This document shows positions 36,206 through 45,120 of a stretch of DNA of 64,000 bases, piece after piece. The notes under the pieces were generated by a model, which was given only the letters and a program-made list of their open reading frames with translations, made no database searches and was not told the origin of the DNA. The translations under genes and the position numbers were made by a program. How positions within the stretch are numbered: position 1 is the first letter of the stretch; each line of letters starts with the position of its first letter. This DNA is from Arthrobacter burdickii (GTDB taxonomy: Bacteria > Actinomycetota > Actinomycetes > Actinomycetales > Micrococcaceae), in assembly GCF_030433645.1 (NCBI RefSeq), contig NZ_JAROCG010000001.1, positions 1,240,001 to 1,304,000 on the forward strand, in the 5' to 3' direction.

Positions 36206-37345
36206 TCAGGAGGGTGACGCGAGGAGCGGCTGGAAGGCGAGCTCCGCAGCACCCACCAGCAGGAGTTCCGGGCCGAGGGCCGCGCGGCGCACCTGCACCC
36301 CGCCGGCCAGCGATCCCCGGTTCACGGCCTCGGTGAGCTGGGCGCCGTGGAAGCCGAACAGCGAGCCGAGGAAACCGCCGAGGACGATCAGCTCGGGATC
36401 GAAGATGTTGACGAAATTCACCAGGGCGACGGCGAGCAGCTCCAGCTGGCGCTCGGCTTCGTCCCGGACGGCCTGTGCGGGGTCGTCGGACAGTACGCCC
36501 TCGAGCGCCTCGATACCGCCGCCCGACAGGCCCGCCGCCTCGAGCAGCCGCTCCAGCCGGACCTCGGCGTCGAGGCAGCCCGAGCGCCCGCAATGACAGG
36601 CGGACCCGCCCGCGCGGACGAGCGTGTGGCCCAGTTCGCCGCCGTAGCCACGGCTCCCGACCAGCTGGGCGCCTCCGGTCACGATGCCGCCGCCGATGCC
36701 GCTCGCACTGCCGTTGAGGTACACCGCGTGGTCGACGCCGATCGCGGCGCCGAAGATGGTCTCGGCGAGCGATCCGAGGGACGCGTCGTTGGCGGCGACC
36801 GCGGGAAGGCCCAGGGCGCTGCCGAAGGGTCCGGTGAGGTCGGCGTCCCGCCAGCCCAGGTGCGGTGCGATGAGCACGCGCCCCGCGCCCGCATTGACGA
36901 GTCCCGGAAGCGCGATGCCGACGCCGAGGACCTGGTTGAGGCCTGCCAGGACGGGGTGGAGGTCGGCCACGATGTCGTCCGTGAGCCGCACCGCGTCGTC
37001 GAGGGACGGCACGCTGCGGGTCTCGCGGCGCACGCGCGCATGCACCTTCCCGCCCAGGCCGACGACGCCGACGGTTAGGGCATCGATGTCGGGGTTCACG
37101 GCTATCACGGCGACCCCTGGGTTGGCCTGCACGATGGGGCTGGGACGACCCACCCTGCCGTCGCCCGCCGGTTCCGTCTCGTGCACCAGGTGCTTCTCCG
37201 CGAGGGCGGACACGAGGGCGCCGACGGTCGAACGGTTGAAGCCGCTGCGCCGGGTCAGTTCGGAGCGGGAGAGCGGGCCGTTGCGGTGCACCGTCGTGAG
37301 GATCTGGGACAGATTCTGTGTGCGAAGGCTCTCAGTGCCGTTCAT
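36206..37345 (-). CDS. ROK-family transcriptional repressor (XylR-like)
   Basis: A 379-residue regulator. Winged helix-turn-helix near the N-terminus (GPLSRSELTRRSGFNRSTVGALVSAL) followed by a ROK sugar-kinase-like domain with the zinc motif CHCGRSGCLDAE and ELGHT. ATG 37345 with GGTGGA close upstream; GTG 37363 is an alternative. It lies 94 bp after a LacI gene on the same strand and borders the xylose/xylan locus, so a XylR role is likely. A XylR-type palindrome lies before xylA. Confidence 0.78.
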   Translation of the reverse strand: MNGTESLRTQNLSQILTTVHRNGPLSRSELTRRSGFNRSTVGALVSALAEKHLVHETEPAGDGRVGRPSPIVQANPGVAVIAVNPDIDALTVGVVGLGGKVHARVRRETRSVPSLDDAVRLTDDIVADLHPVLAGLNQVLGVGIALPGLVNAGAGRVLIAPHLGWRDADLTGPFGSALGLPAVAANDASLGSLAETIFGAAIGVDHAVYLNGSASGIGGGIVTGGAQLVGSRGYGGELGHTLVRAGGSACHCGRSGCLDAEVRLERLLEAAGLSGGGIEALEGVLSDDPAQAVRDEAERQLELLAVALVNFVNIFDPELIVLGGFLGSLFGFHGAQLTEAVNRGSLAGGVQVRRAALGPELLLVGAAELAFQPLLASPS

Positions 37346-37439
37346 TCCACCGGGTAGCCGCACGGCCCTGGGTTCTCCTTCGTCCTGCAGGAGCCCACGG
37401 CGCCTGGTCTCGGCCTATCGTATCCAGAAGCGCGCGCGG

Positions 37440-38498
37440 TCACGCCCGCTGCGGCACCGGCCGCGCGGCGGACGCGGCAGCCGTGGAGGGCGCGGCGGTG
37501 CTCTGGCGCACCACGAGGCTGGTGGCGAGGTCGAGCCGCAGGTTGTTGGGACGCTCGCCGTCGCGCAGGCGCAGGACCATGCGCGTGGCCTCCTCCGCCA
37601 TCTGGATGAGCGGCTGGTGCACGGTGGTCAGGGCAGGGCTGGACCACTGCGCCAGCTGCAGGTCGTCGTAGCCCACGATCGACAGCTCGTCGGGAACCCG
37701 CAGCCCGATCTGGCGTGCCGCATCGAGCACGCCCAGGGCCTGGAGATCGCTGCCCGCGAAGATCGCCGTCGGGGGATTCGGCCCGCGGAGCAGCGCGAAG
37801 GCGTGGTCGCGTCCACCGTCGACGTGGAAGTTCCCGTAGCGGATGAGTTCCGGGTCGATGGGCAGGGAAGCCAGGTTCATGGCCGAGCGGTAGCCGTCGA
37901 TCCGGGCGAGGGAGCACATCATGTCCTCCGGGCCGCTGATCGCGGCGATCCGGGTGTGGCCGAGGTCGATGAGGTGCCGCGTGGCCATCATCCCGCCGGA
38001 CCAGTTCGCCGAACCGACGGACGGGACGTCGGGTGCGGGGTCCCCGGCCGGATCGATGATCACGAAAGGAATCGAGCGTGCGTCGAGCTTCTTGCGGAAC
38101 TCCTGCGGCAGGTCGGAGAAGACCAGGACGACGCCGGCGGGGCGCCTCGACAGGATGCCTTCGATCCATTCGGGCCCCGGAGCGTGCCGCGTTCCCGTCT
38201 CGGTCAGCACCACGCTCATGCCGTGCTCGCTCGCCACGTTCTCCACCCCGCGGATGAGTTCGAAGGCCCACGCGCTTTCCAGCTCGTGGAACACGAGTTC
38301 GACGAGGCCCGCCTTAGTCGCGGATTCCTTGCGCCGGCGGTAGCCGTGCTCCTCGAGGAGCTCCTCAACTTTCGCCCGGGTTTTCGGGGACACGTCGGCA
38401 CGGCCGTTGAGCACCTTGGAGATCGTGGAGAGGGATACACCCGCAGCCGTCGCGAGCTGGGCGAGGGTGACGCGCGGTTCTTCCGCCGGAATCGACAT
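37440..38498 (-). CDS. LacI-family regulator of sugar uptake
   Basis: A 352-residue regulator. LacI helix-turn-helix VTLAQLATAAGVSLSTISKVLNG (about 10-32) with the hinge helix, then a periplasmic-binding-protein-like effector domain. I chose ATG 38498; GTG 38504 is two codons upstream. It is divergent from the ABC importer at 38674, whose promoter holds a LacI-type palindrome, so it probably represses the importer and GH3 gene in the absence of xylo-oligosaccharides. Confidence 0.82.
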   Translation of the reverse strand: MSIPAEEPRVTLAQLATAAGVSLSTISKVLNGRADVSPKTRAKVEELLEEHGYRRRKESATKAGLVELVFHELESAWAFELIRGVENVASEHGMSVVLTETGTRHAPGPEWIEGILSRRPAGVVLVFSDLPQEFRKKLDARSIPFVIIDPAGDPAPDVPSVGSANWSGGMMATRHLIDLGHTRIAAISGPEDMMCSLARIDGYRSAMNLASLPIDPELIRYGNFHVDGGRDHAFALLRGPNPPTAIFAGSDLQALGVLDAARQIGLRVPDELSIVGYDDLQLAQWSSPALTTVHQPLIQMAEEATRMVLRLRDGERPNNLRLDLATSLVVRQSTAAPSTAAASAARPVPQRA

Positions 38499-38630
38499 GC
38501 GCACAGCTTACATGCGGGGTGGAAAGGGGCCACGGACAGGGGCTGCGCCTGCCCTCTGTGCAATTTGTGACGGGCAGCACATCCGGCTTGCATAGTGAGA
38601 GCTCGGTTACATACACTCAACCCATCACAC

Positions 38631-38660
38631 AACTTTCGATATTATCGTCGAAACTTTCGA
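38631..38660 (+). promoter_or_regulatory. LacI-type operator before sugar importer
   Basis: TCGAAACTTTCGA (38648-38660) is a perfect palindrome around C. AACTTTCGA occurs twice (38631-38639 and 38652-38660), 21 bp apart. Its core CGAAACTTTCG is the exact reverse complement of the palindrome before the xylanase gene at 49063. Confidence 0.6.
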
Positions 38661-38673
38661 GAGGCGTTCAACG

Positions 38674-39975
38674 ATGAACAACCGAACCTGGATGTCCCGC
38701 AGCCTTGCGGGCACCGCGGTCATAACGCTGGGCCTCACCCTTGCAGGGTGCGGCGGCGGAGGCGGCGACGCTTCGAGCCGGCCCGAGAACGAGCTGCACC
38801 TCGCCGTGTACGGAGATGCCAGCAACAAGGTCGAGCAGGCCATGGTGGACAAGTTCAACGAGACCTCCGACGTCAAGGTCGTGCTCGACACGATCCCCGG
38901 CGCGGACTACCAGACCAAGCTGCAGACCATCATCGACACCGACTCCGCTCCGGACATCTTCTTCAACTGGGGTGGCGGAAGCATCGCGAACTTCGTGAAG
39001 GCGGACCTGCTGCTGCCCCTCGACGACTTCATCGAGGAGGACCCGCAGCTGAAGGACGCCTTCCTGCCGTCCGTCTTCGACACGGCAGTCGTCGACGACA
39101 AGAGCTATGGCATCCCGATGCGTGGCACGCAGCCCGTCATGCTCTTCAACAACTCCGAGGTGCTCAAGAAGGCCGGCATCGATGCTCCGCCGGCAACCTG
39201 GGACGAGCTGCTCGAGGACGTCAAGAAGCTGAAGGCGGCGGGCGTGACCCCGATCGCGCTCGGCGGCGCGGACCAGTGGCCGACCCAGATGTGGTTCCAG
39301 TACGTCTTCGACCGCGTGGCCGGTGAGGACCTGTTCCAGGCCGCGCTCGACGGCGACACGAGCGTCTGGGACTCCGAGGAGAGCCATGAGGCGCTCGGCA
39401 AGCTGCGCGAACTGATCGACGCAGGTGCCTTCGGTACCAACTTCGACTCGGTGAAGTTCACCGACGGCGGGTCTCCCACCCTGCTCTCCAGCGGCCGCGC
39501 AGGCTTCGAACTCATGGGTTCGTGGGCCTACGCGACGCACCTGGATGCCAACCCCGAGTTCGCCGAGAACGTTCTCGGCTACAGCGAGTTCCCCGCGATC
39601 GAAGGCGGAGAGGGCGATCCCGACAACCTCGCCGGCAACACGAACAACTTCTACTCCATCACCAAGGACACCCGGTACCCCGAAGAGGCCGCCGAGTTCC
39701 TGAAGCTCATGTACTCGGACGAGTTCGTGCAGGAGCAGATCGCCATCGGCAACCTGCCCACCACCACGAACACGGAGGAGTTCCTCGATCAGGCCTCCAA
39801 CCCGGAGTACGCGAAGTACCAGTTCGACCTCGTGAAGGACGCGCCGCACTTCCAGCTCTCCTGGGACCAGGCCTACCCGCCCGAGGCAACCGTCACCATC
39901 CACACGGCCGTAGCGCAGTTCTTCAGCGGCCAGATCGATGAAGACGGCTTCATCAAGGCCATGCAGAGTCTCTAG
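38674..39975 (+). CDS. ABC sugar-binding lipoprotein
   Basis: A 433-residue solute-binding protein of the carbohydrate uptake 1 (CUT1) type. Lipoprotein signal with LTLAGC (Cys26), then a Gly-rich linker and the family segments VKVVLDTIPGADYQTKLQT and DIFFNWGGGSIANFVKADLLLPLDDF. ATG 38674 follows GAGAGGC. First gene of an importer-GH3 operon. Ligand inferred to be xylo-oligosaccharide from the GH3 and xylanase genes of the locus. Confidence 0.85.
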   Translation: MNNRTWMSRSLAGTAVITLGLTLAGCGGGGGDASSRPENELHLAVYGDASNKVEQAMVDKFNETSDVKVVLDTIPGADYQTKLQTIIDTDSAPDIFFNWGGGSIANFVKADLLLPLDDFIEEDPQLKDAFLPSVFDTAVVDDKSYGIPMRGTQPVMLFNNSEVLKKAGIDAPPATWDELLEDVKKLKAAGVTPIALGGADQWPTQMWFQYVFDRVAGEDLFQAALDGDTSVWDSEESHEALGKLRELIDAGAFGTNFDSVKFTDGGSPTLLSSGRAGFELMGSWAYATHLDANPEFAENVLGYSEFPAIEGGEGDPDNLAGNTNNFYSITKDTRYPEEAAEFLKLMYSDEFVQEQIAIGNLPTTTNTEEFLDQASNPEYAKYQFDLVKDAPHFQLSWDQAYPPEATVTIHTAVAQFFSGQIDEDGFIKAMQSL

Positions 39976-39983
39976 GACACACC

Positions 39984-40931
39984 ATGACAACGCTTGCTAC
40001 CCGCAGGCGGCCAGCGCCGGGCGGCTCCACCGTGAGCCGCCCGGCCCGCTCGGGCGCCTCGTCCGTCGGACGCCCGGGCTTCGCCTGGGCCCTGCCCGCC
40101 ACCATCTTCTTCGCGCTCTTCGCGCTCGTTCCCCTTGCCGCCGTCGCCGTCCTGTCCTTCACCTCGTGGAGCGGCCTCGGTGACCCGGAGTTCGTGGGGC
40201 TCGACAACTGGAAGACGCTCATCGCCGATCCGGTGATGCTCAAGAGCCTCTGGCTCAGCCTCCTGTTCATCGTCCTCGGGGTGGTCACCCAGACGCCGCT
40301 GAGCATCCTGCTCGGTGTCTGGGCAGCGGGCAACCAGCGCAACCGCGCCGTGCTCAGCGCCATCTACTTCATCCCGCTGCTGCTGTCCTCGGCAGCGATC
40401 TCCGTCCTCTGGCGCGCGCTGCTCGATCCCAACTTCGGCATCCCCGGCCAACTGTCGTGGCTGTTCGGCGACGGCAACCTGCTGGGCACGCAGACGGGGG
40501 CCATCGGCGTCCTCATCTTCGTGGGCATGTGGCAGTTCACGCCCTTCCACACCCTGATCTACCAGGGCGCGGCCAAGGGCATCCCGCCGGTCCTCTACCA
40601 GGCGGCGGCGATCGACGGCGCGGGCATGGTGCGCCAGTTCTTCTCCATCACCCTGCCGCAGCTCCGGAACACGGCCATCACCTCGATCATCCTGATGGTC
40701 GTCGGCGGGCTGACGACGTTCGAGACGGTGCTCATCCTGACCAACGGCGGACCGGGTACGGACACCACCATCACCGCCTTCTACATGTACCAGCAGGCGT
40801 TCCGGAGCTTCGACTTCGGCGTCGGCAGCGCCATCGCCCTGGTACTCGTCGTCGTCGCGACCGCGATCTCCCTCGTGGTGGTCAAGGTCTCCGGCTACGA
40901 CAAGATGAACAGTTCGCTGGAAGGACTCTGA
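39984..40931 (+). CDS. ABC sugar importer permease 1
   Basis: A 315-residue CUT1 permease with six hydrophobic segments. The EAA-type loop reads YQAAAIDGAGMVRQFFSITLPQLRNT, which contacts the ATPase. It starts 8 bp after the binding protein gene. Its stop shares one base with the next start. No ATPase gene is in the cluster, so a shared MsiK-type ATPase elsewhere is likely. Confidence 0.85.
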   Translation: MTTLATRRRPAPGGSTVSRPARSGASSVGRPGFAWALPATIFFALFALVPLAAVAVLSFTSWSGLGDPEFVGLDNWKTLIADPVMLKSLWLSLLFIVLGVVTQTPLSILLGVWAAGNQRNRAVLSAIYFIPLLLSSAAISVLWRALLDPNFGIPGQLSWLFGDGNLLGTQTGAIGVLIFVGMWQFTPFHTLIYQGAAKGIPPVLYQAAAIDGAGMVRQFFSITLPQLRNTAITSIILMVVGGLTTFETVLILTNGGPGTDTTITAFYMYQQAFRSFDFGVGSAIALVLVVVATAISLVVVKVSGYDKMNSSLEGL

Positions 40932-41749
40932 TGAAGACCCGTCCCAATTACCTCGCGGGCATCGGCTCCTTCCTCTGGCTGCTGATCGTCGCGATCCCCC
41001 TCTATGTCATGATCTCGGGGACGTTCCAGACCCGCGCCGAGTTCGGCGACAACGGGCCCCTGTCCTTCCCGACCAGTTTCACGCTGCAGAACTACGCGGA
41101 CGCCATCACGAGCGGCTTCGGACGGTATTTCCTGAACACCCTCGTGGTCACCGTCGGCGTCGTCGCGATCGTCCTGCTGCTCGTGCCGCCGCTGAGCTAC
41201 GCGATCGTGCGCAGCCGGAGCCGTGCGGCGTCGTTCGTGTTCCGCTTCTTCCTGCTGGGTCTCGCGATTCCCGCGCAGGCCGTGATCGTGCCGGTGTTCT
41301 ACCTGATCAACACCGTGGGGCTCTACGACAACCTGATCGGAATCATCCTCCCCACGGCGGCCTTCGCGCTGCCGATCTGCACGCTCATCCTGAGCGGCAC
41401 CATGCGCGACATCACGGGGGAACTGTACGAGGCGATGGCCATGGACGGCGCGAGCCCGGCGCGTGCCTTCTTCCGGCTGGTCCTCCCGCTGTCGAAGGGC
41501 GGGATCTCCACGATCGCCGTCTTCTCCGCGCTGCAGGCGTGGAACGGCTTCCTGTTCCCCCTGATCCTGACCCAGTCCGAGAGCACCCGCGTGGTGACCC
41601 TCGGCCTCTTCAACTTCCAGACCCAGTACGGCATCAACATCCCGGGCCTGCTCGCCGCAGTCACGCTGTCGATGGTGCCCGTACTGCTCGTCTACCTGTT
41701 TGCGCGCCGCGCGCTTGTCCAGGGCCTCATGGGCGCTGGCGGAAAGTAA
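40931..41749 (+). CDS. ABC sugar importer permease 2
   Basis: A 272-residue CUT1 permease partner with six hydrophobic segments. EAA loop YEAMAMDGASPARAFFRLVLPLSKGG. ATG 40931 overlaps the previous stop by one base, showing translational coupling. Ends 2 bp before the GH3 gene. Confidence 0.85.
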   Translation: MKTRPNYLAGIGSFLWLLIVAIPLYVMISGTFQTRAEFGDNGPLSFPTSFTLQNYADAITSGFGRYFLNTLVVTVGVVAIVLLLVPPLSYAIVRSRSRAASFVFRFFLLGLAIPAQAVIVPVFYLINTVGLYDNLIGIILPTAAFALPICTLILSGTMRDITGELYEAMAMDGASPARAFFRLVLPLSKGGISTIAVFSALQAWNGFLFPLILTQSESTRVVTLGLFNFQTQYGINIPGLLAAVTLSMVPVLLVYLFARRALVQGLMGAGGK

Positions 41750-41751
41750 CC

Positions 41752-44094
41752 ATGACTGAAACAACACTGAACGACGCCCCCTGGCGGAACACCGCCGCAG
41801 CACCCGAGGACCGGGTCGAGGCCCTGATCCAGGCGATGACCCTTCGCGAGAAGGTCGCCCAGCTGGTCGGCGTCTGGGTCGGCGCCAACACCGAGGGCGG
41901 CGAGGTGGCCCCCCACCAGAACGAGATGAACGAGCCCGTCGACCTCGACGAACTCCTGCCGCACGGCCTCGGCCAGCTGACCCGGCCCTTCGGCACCGCC
42001 CCCGTGGAGCCAGGGCTCGGTGCCCTGTCGCTGCAGCGGACGCAGGAGCGCATCGCGGCGGCCAACCGCTTCGGCATCCCCGCCCTCGTGCACGAGGAAT
42101 GCCTGGCCGGCTTCGCCGCCTGGAAGGCGACCGCCTATCCGGTGCCCCTGGCATGGGGTGCAACGTTCAATCCCGAGCTGGTGCGGACCATGTCCTCGGC
42201 GATCGGCGCGGACCTCCGCTCCGTCGGCGTCCATCAGGGGCTCGCTCCGGTGCTCGACGTCGTGCGCGACGCCCGCTGGGGCCGGGTCGAGGAGACCATC
42301 GGTGAGGACCCCTACCTGATCGGTACCATCGCCACGGCCTACGTGCAGGGACTGGAGCGGGCCGGCGTCGTCGCGACGCTCAAGCACTTCGTGGGCTATT
42401 CGGCGTCCAAGGCCGGCCGCAACCTCGCCCCGGTCTCCATCGGCGAGCGCGAGCGTGCCGATGTGCTCCTGCCTCCGTTCGAGATGGCGATCCGCGAGTC
42501 CGGAGTGCGCTCGGTGATGCACGCGTACACGGACATCGACGGCGTGCCGACGGCGGCCGACGCCTCGCTCCTGACCTCGCTCCTGCGCGACACGTGGGGC
42601 TTCGACGGGACCGTGGTCGCCGACTACTTCGGCATCGCCTTCCTCAAGGAACTCCACCGCGTGGCCGCGACGCTCGGCGAGGCCGCGGCGGCAGCGCTGA
42701 CGGCCGGCGTGGACGTCGAACTCCCGACCATCCACACCTTCGGCGAGCACCTCCTCGCCGAGGTCGACGGCGGCAGGCTGGACGAGGGGCTCGTCGACCG
42801 CGCACTCCGCCGCGTCCTGCAGCAGAAGCTGGACCTCGGCCTGCTCGATCCCGCATGGTCACCGGTTCCTCCGGCCCTGGCCGGCGCCGGGGCCGATGTC
42901 CCGGTCGTCGACCTCGACACCCCGGCCAACCGAGCCATCGCCAGCGAGCTCGCCGAGCAGTCCATCGTCCTGGTGCGCAACGGCGGGATCCTGCCGCTCG
43001 CCGGCGCCCCCCGCATCGCCCTGATCGGTCCCAACGCGGACACGCACCGGGCCTTCCTGGGCTGCTACTCCTTCCCCGCCCACGTGGGAGAGCAGCACCC
43101 CGAGGTGGAGATGGGTCTCACCATCCCCACGGTCGCGGACGCCGTCCAGCGCGAGTTCGCCGGCAGCGACGTCACCATCGCCGCGGGCTGCACCATCGAC
43201 GGCACCGCGACGACGGGCTTCGACGAGGCGCTCGCCGTCGCCGGGGGGTCCGACGTCGTCGTCGCCGTTCTCGGAGACCGTGCAGGGCTCTTCGGCCGCG
43301 GCACGAGTGGCGAAGGGTGCGACGCCGAGTCCCTGGCGCTCCCGGGCGTCCAGCAGCAGCTGCTCGACGAGCTGCTCGCGACCGGCAAGCCGGTCGTCGT
43401 CGTCCTGCTCACGGGGCGCCCCTATGCCCTCGGTTCCGCCGCGACCGATGCCGCCGCCGTCGTCCAGGGGTTCTTCCCCGGCGAGGAAGGCGCGGCTGCT
43501 GTCGCCGGTGTCCTGAGCGGGAGGATCAACCCGAGCGGACGCCTGCCGGTCAGCATCCCGGGGACGCCGGGCGCGCAGCCGTCCACCTACCTCGCGGCTC
43601 CGCTGGCGCAGGCGAACAGCGTGTCCAACATCGATCCGACGGCGGCGTTCGCCTTCGGCCACGGCCTCAGCTACACGGACTTCACCTGGCAGGACGTGGA
43701 ATCGTCGGCGGACACCGCCGCCACCGACGGAGAGGTGACCGTGGAGATCACCGTCGCCAACGCGGGCGAGCGCGACGGCGTCGAGACCGTGCAGCTCTAC
43801 CTGCACGACCCGGTGGCGTCCGTCGTCCGGCCGGTGCAGCGACTGATCAGCTACGCACGCGTGCCCCTGGCCGCGGGAGCCTCGGCGCGGGTCGCGTTCA
43901 CGGTCCCTGCCGACGTCGCCGCCTTCACCGGGCGCGACGGGCTGCGCGTCGTCGAGCCGGGGGAGCTCGACCTGCGGATCGGCGCTTCGAGCGGCGACAT
44001 CCGCGCATCGGTACCCCTCACCCTGACGGGGGAGGCCCGGCACGTGGACCACACCCGGCGACTGCACTGCGACGTCAAGGTGGTCACTCTCTGA
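41752..44094 (+). CDS. GH3 beta-xylosidase/glucosidase (cytoplasmic)
   Basis: A 780-residue glycoside hydrolase family 3 enzyme. The (alpha/beta)8 domain has RWGRVEETIGEDPYL, KHFVGYSASKAGRN and the nucleophile Asp291 (VVADYFG). An alpha/beta sandwich domain and a C-terminal fibronectin-III-like domain (FGHGLSYTDF onward) follow. There is no signal peptide, so it acts on imported oligosaccharides. It is the last gene of the importer operon, ending before a 17-bp hairpin. Xylosidase activity is inferred from the locus; beta-glucosidase is possible. Confidence 0.82.
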   Translation: MTETTLNDAPWRNTAAAPEDRVEALIQAMTLREKVAQLVGVWVGANTEGGEVAPHQNEMNEPVDLDELLPHGLGQLTRPFGTAPVEPGLGALSLQRTQERIAAANRFGIPALVHEECLAGFAAWKATAYPVPLAWGATFNPELVRTMSSAIGADLRSVGVHQGLAPVLDVVRDARWGRVEETIGEDPYLIGTIATAYVQGLERAGVVATLKHFVGYSASKAGRNLAPVSIGERERADVLLPPFEMAIRESGVRSVMHAYTDIDGVPTAADASLLTSLLRDTWGFDGTVVADYFGIAFLKELHRVAATLGEAAAAALTAGVDVELPTIHTFGEHLLAEVDGGRLDEGLVDRALRRVLQQKLDLGLLDPAWSPVPPALAGAGADVPVVDLDTPANRAIASELAEQSIVLVRNGGILPLAGAPRIALIGPNADTHRAFLGCYSFPAHVGEQHPEVEMGLTIPTVADAVQREFAGSDVTIAAGCTIDGTATTGFDEALAVAGGSDVVVAVLGDRAGLFGRGTSGEGCDAESLALPGVQQQLLDELLATGKPVVVVLLTGRPYALGSAATDAAAVVQGFFPGEEGAAAVAGVLSGRINPSGRLPVSIPGTPGAQPSTYLAAPLAQANSVSNIDPTAAFAFGHGLSYTDFTWQDVESSADTAATDGEVTVEITVANAGERDGVETVQLYLHDPVASVVRPVQRLISYARVPLAAGASARVAFTVPADVAAFTGRDGLRVVEPGELDLRIGASSGDIRASVPLTLTGEARHVDHTRRLHCDVKVVTL

Positions 44095-44128
44095 CGCGCC
44101 GCGAGTAGCCAGCCGGTTTCCAGCCGGA

Positions 44129-44166
44129 CCACAGCCCGCTTCCGCCTTCGCGGAAGCGGGCTGTGG
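44129..44166. terminator. Terminator of the importer-GH3 operon
   Basis: Perfect 17-bp stem (44129-44145 with 44150-44166) and a CTTC loop, 35 bp after the GH3 stop. Confidence 0.75.
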
Positions 44167-44382
44167 CGTTCCCGCCTCTGTTTTCCGGCTGCCGGCCGGG
44201 TTCCGGAAGTGCGACTACCCGGCGCAGTCGCGGCAGGCAAGCGGCGATTCGGGAACACCCTGGGTGGTTTACGTTCGGAGGGCTCCTCGGTCACGGTAGT
44301 AAGTAGACTGATCGTTTCGGTCGCGCTGTCCAGCATCGTAACCCGTTCCGGTCGTTCCATCTACCAAGGAGACATCTGCATC

Positions 44383-45000
44383 ATGGCATCAGAGAACACC
44401 GCGGGCGCGAGTACCCCGAAGAGCCGGCGCAACGACGTCGTGGCCGCGGAGAAGGAGCAGTTCGGCGGGATGAAGTTCGGGTCGGCCTTCTTCGGCTGGC
44501 TCACGGCCATCGGCCTCACCGTCATCCTCAGCGCGCTGGCGACGGCGATCGGCGTGGGCATCGGAGCGTCCAATACGAGCAACGCGAACGACGCCGCGAA
44601 CCAGGCCACAGAGAATGTGCAGACCATCAGCATCGTCAGCGGGATCGTCCTCGCGATCATCCTCTTCGTCGCCTACTACTGCGGCGGCTACGTCGCGGGT
44701 CGCATGGCGCGGTTCGACGGCGTCAAGCAGGGCATCGCCGTCTGGCTCTGGGGCATCATCATCGCGATCGTCCTCGCCATCCTCGCCGCCGTTGCCGGCA
44801 ACCAGTTCAACGTCCTGTCCAGCATCAAGGGTGCGCCGAGCATTCCGGTCGACGGGAGTGCGCTGACGGCCGGCGGGCTGATCGGCCTGGCCATCGCGAT
44901 CCTCATCCCGCTTGTCGGCGCGATCCTGGGCGGCAAGGCCGGGATGCGCTTCCACCGCAAGGTCGATCAGGTGGGCATCAACCACCAGGCCGGCATCTAG
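44383..45000 (+). CDS. Four-helix hypothetical membrane protein
   Basis: A 205-residue protein with four hydrophobic segments (about 35-58, 80-105, 115-140, 165-190). The N-terminus is Ser/Lys-rich and cytoplasmic, and there is a GG-rich last segment (GAILGGKAGMRFHRK). I do not recognise a characterised family. ATG 44383 follows CAAGGAG. It is not obviously part of the xylan pathway and is bounded by strong hairpins on both sides, so it is its own unit. Confidence 0.65.
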   Translation: MASENTAGASTPKSRRNDVVAAEKEQFGGMKFGSAFFGWLTAIGLTVILSALATAIGVGIGASNTSNANDAANQATENVQTISIVSGIVLAIILFVAYYCGGYVAGRMARFDGVKQGIAVWLWGIIIAIVLAILAAVAGNQFNVLSSIKGAPSIPVDGSALTAGGLIGLAIAILIPLVGAILGGKAGMRFHRKVDQVGINHQAGI

Positions 45001-45050
45001 CACCGCGGCTCCGCAGTGCGACACCCGGACGACACCGGGACGACACCAGA

Positions 45051-45096
45051 ACGACGACGAGGCACCGACCCGGGTGGGTCGGTGCCTCGTCGTCGT
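45051..45096. terminator. Perfect 21-bp hairpin between convergent genes
   Basis: Arms 45051-45071 and 45076-45096 are exact reverse complements around GGGT. It serves the membrane protein gene and xylB. Confidence 0.8.
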
Positions 45097-45120
45097 ACAG
45101 GGCTGGTTTGCCGTACCGGG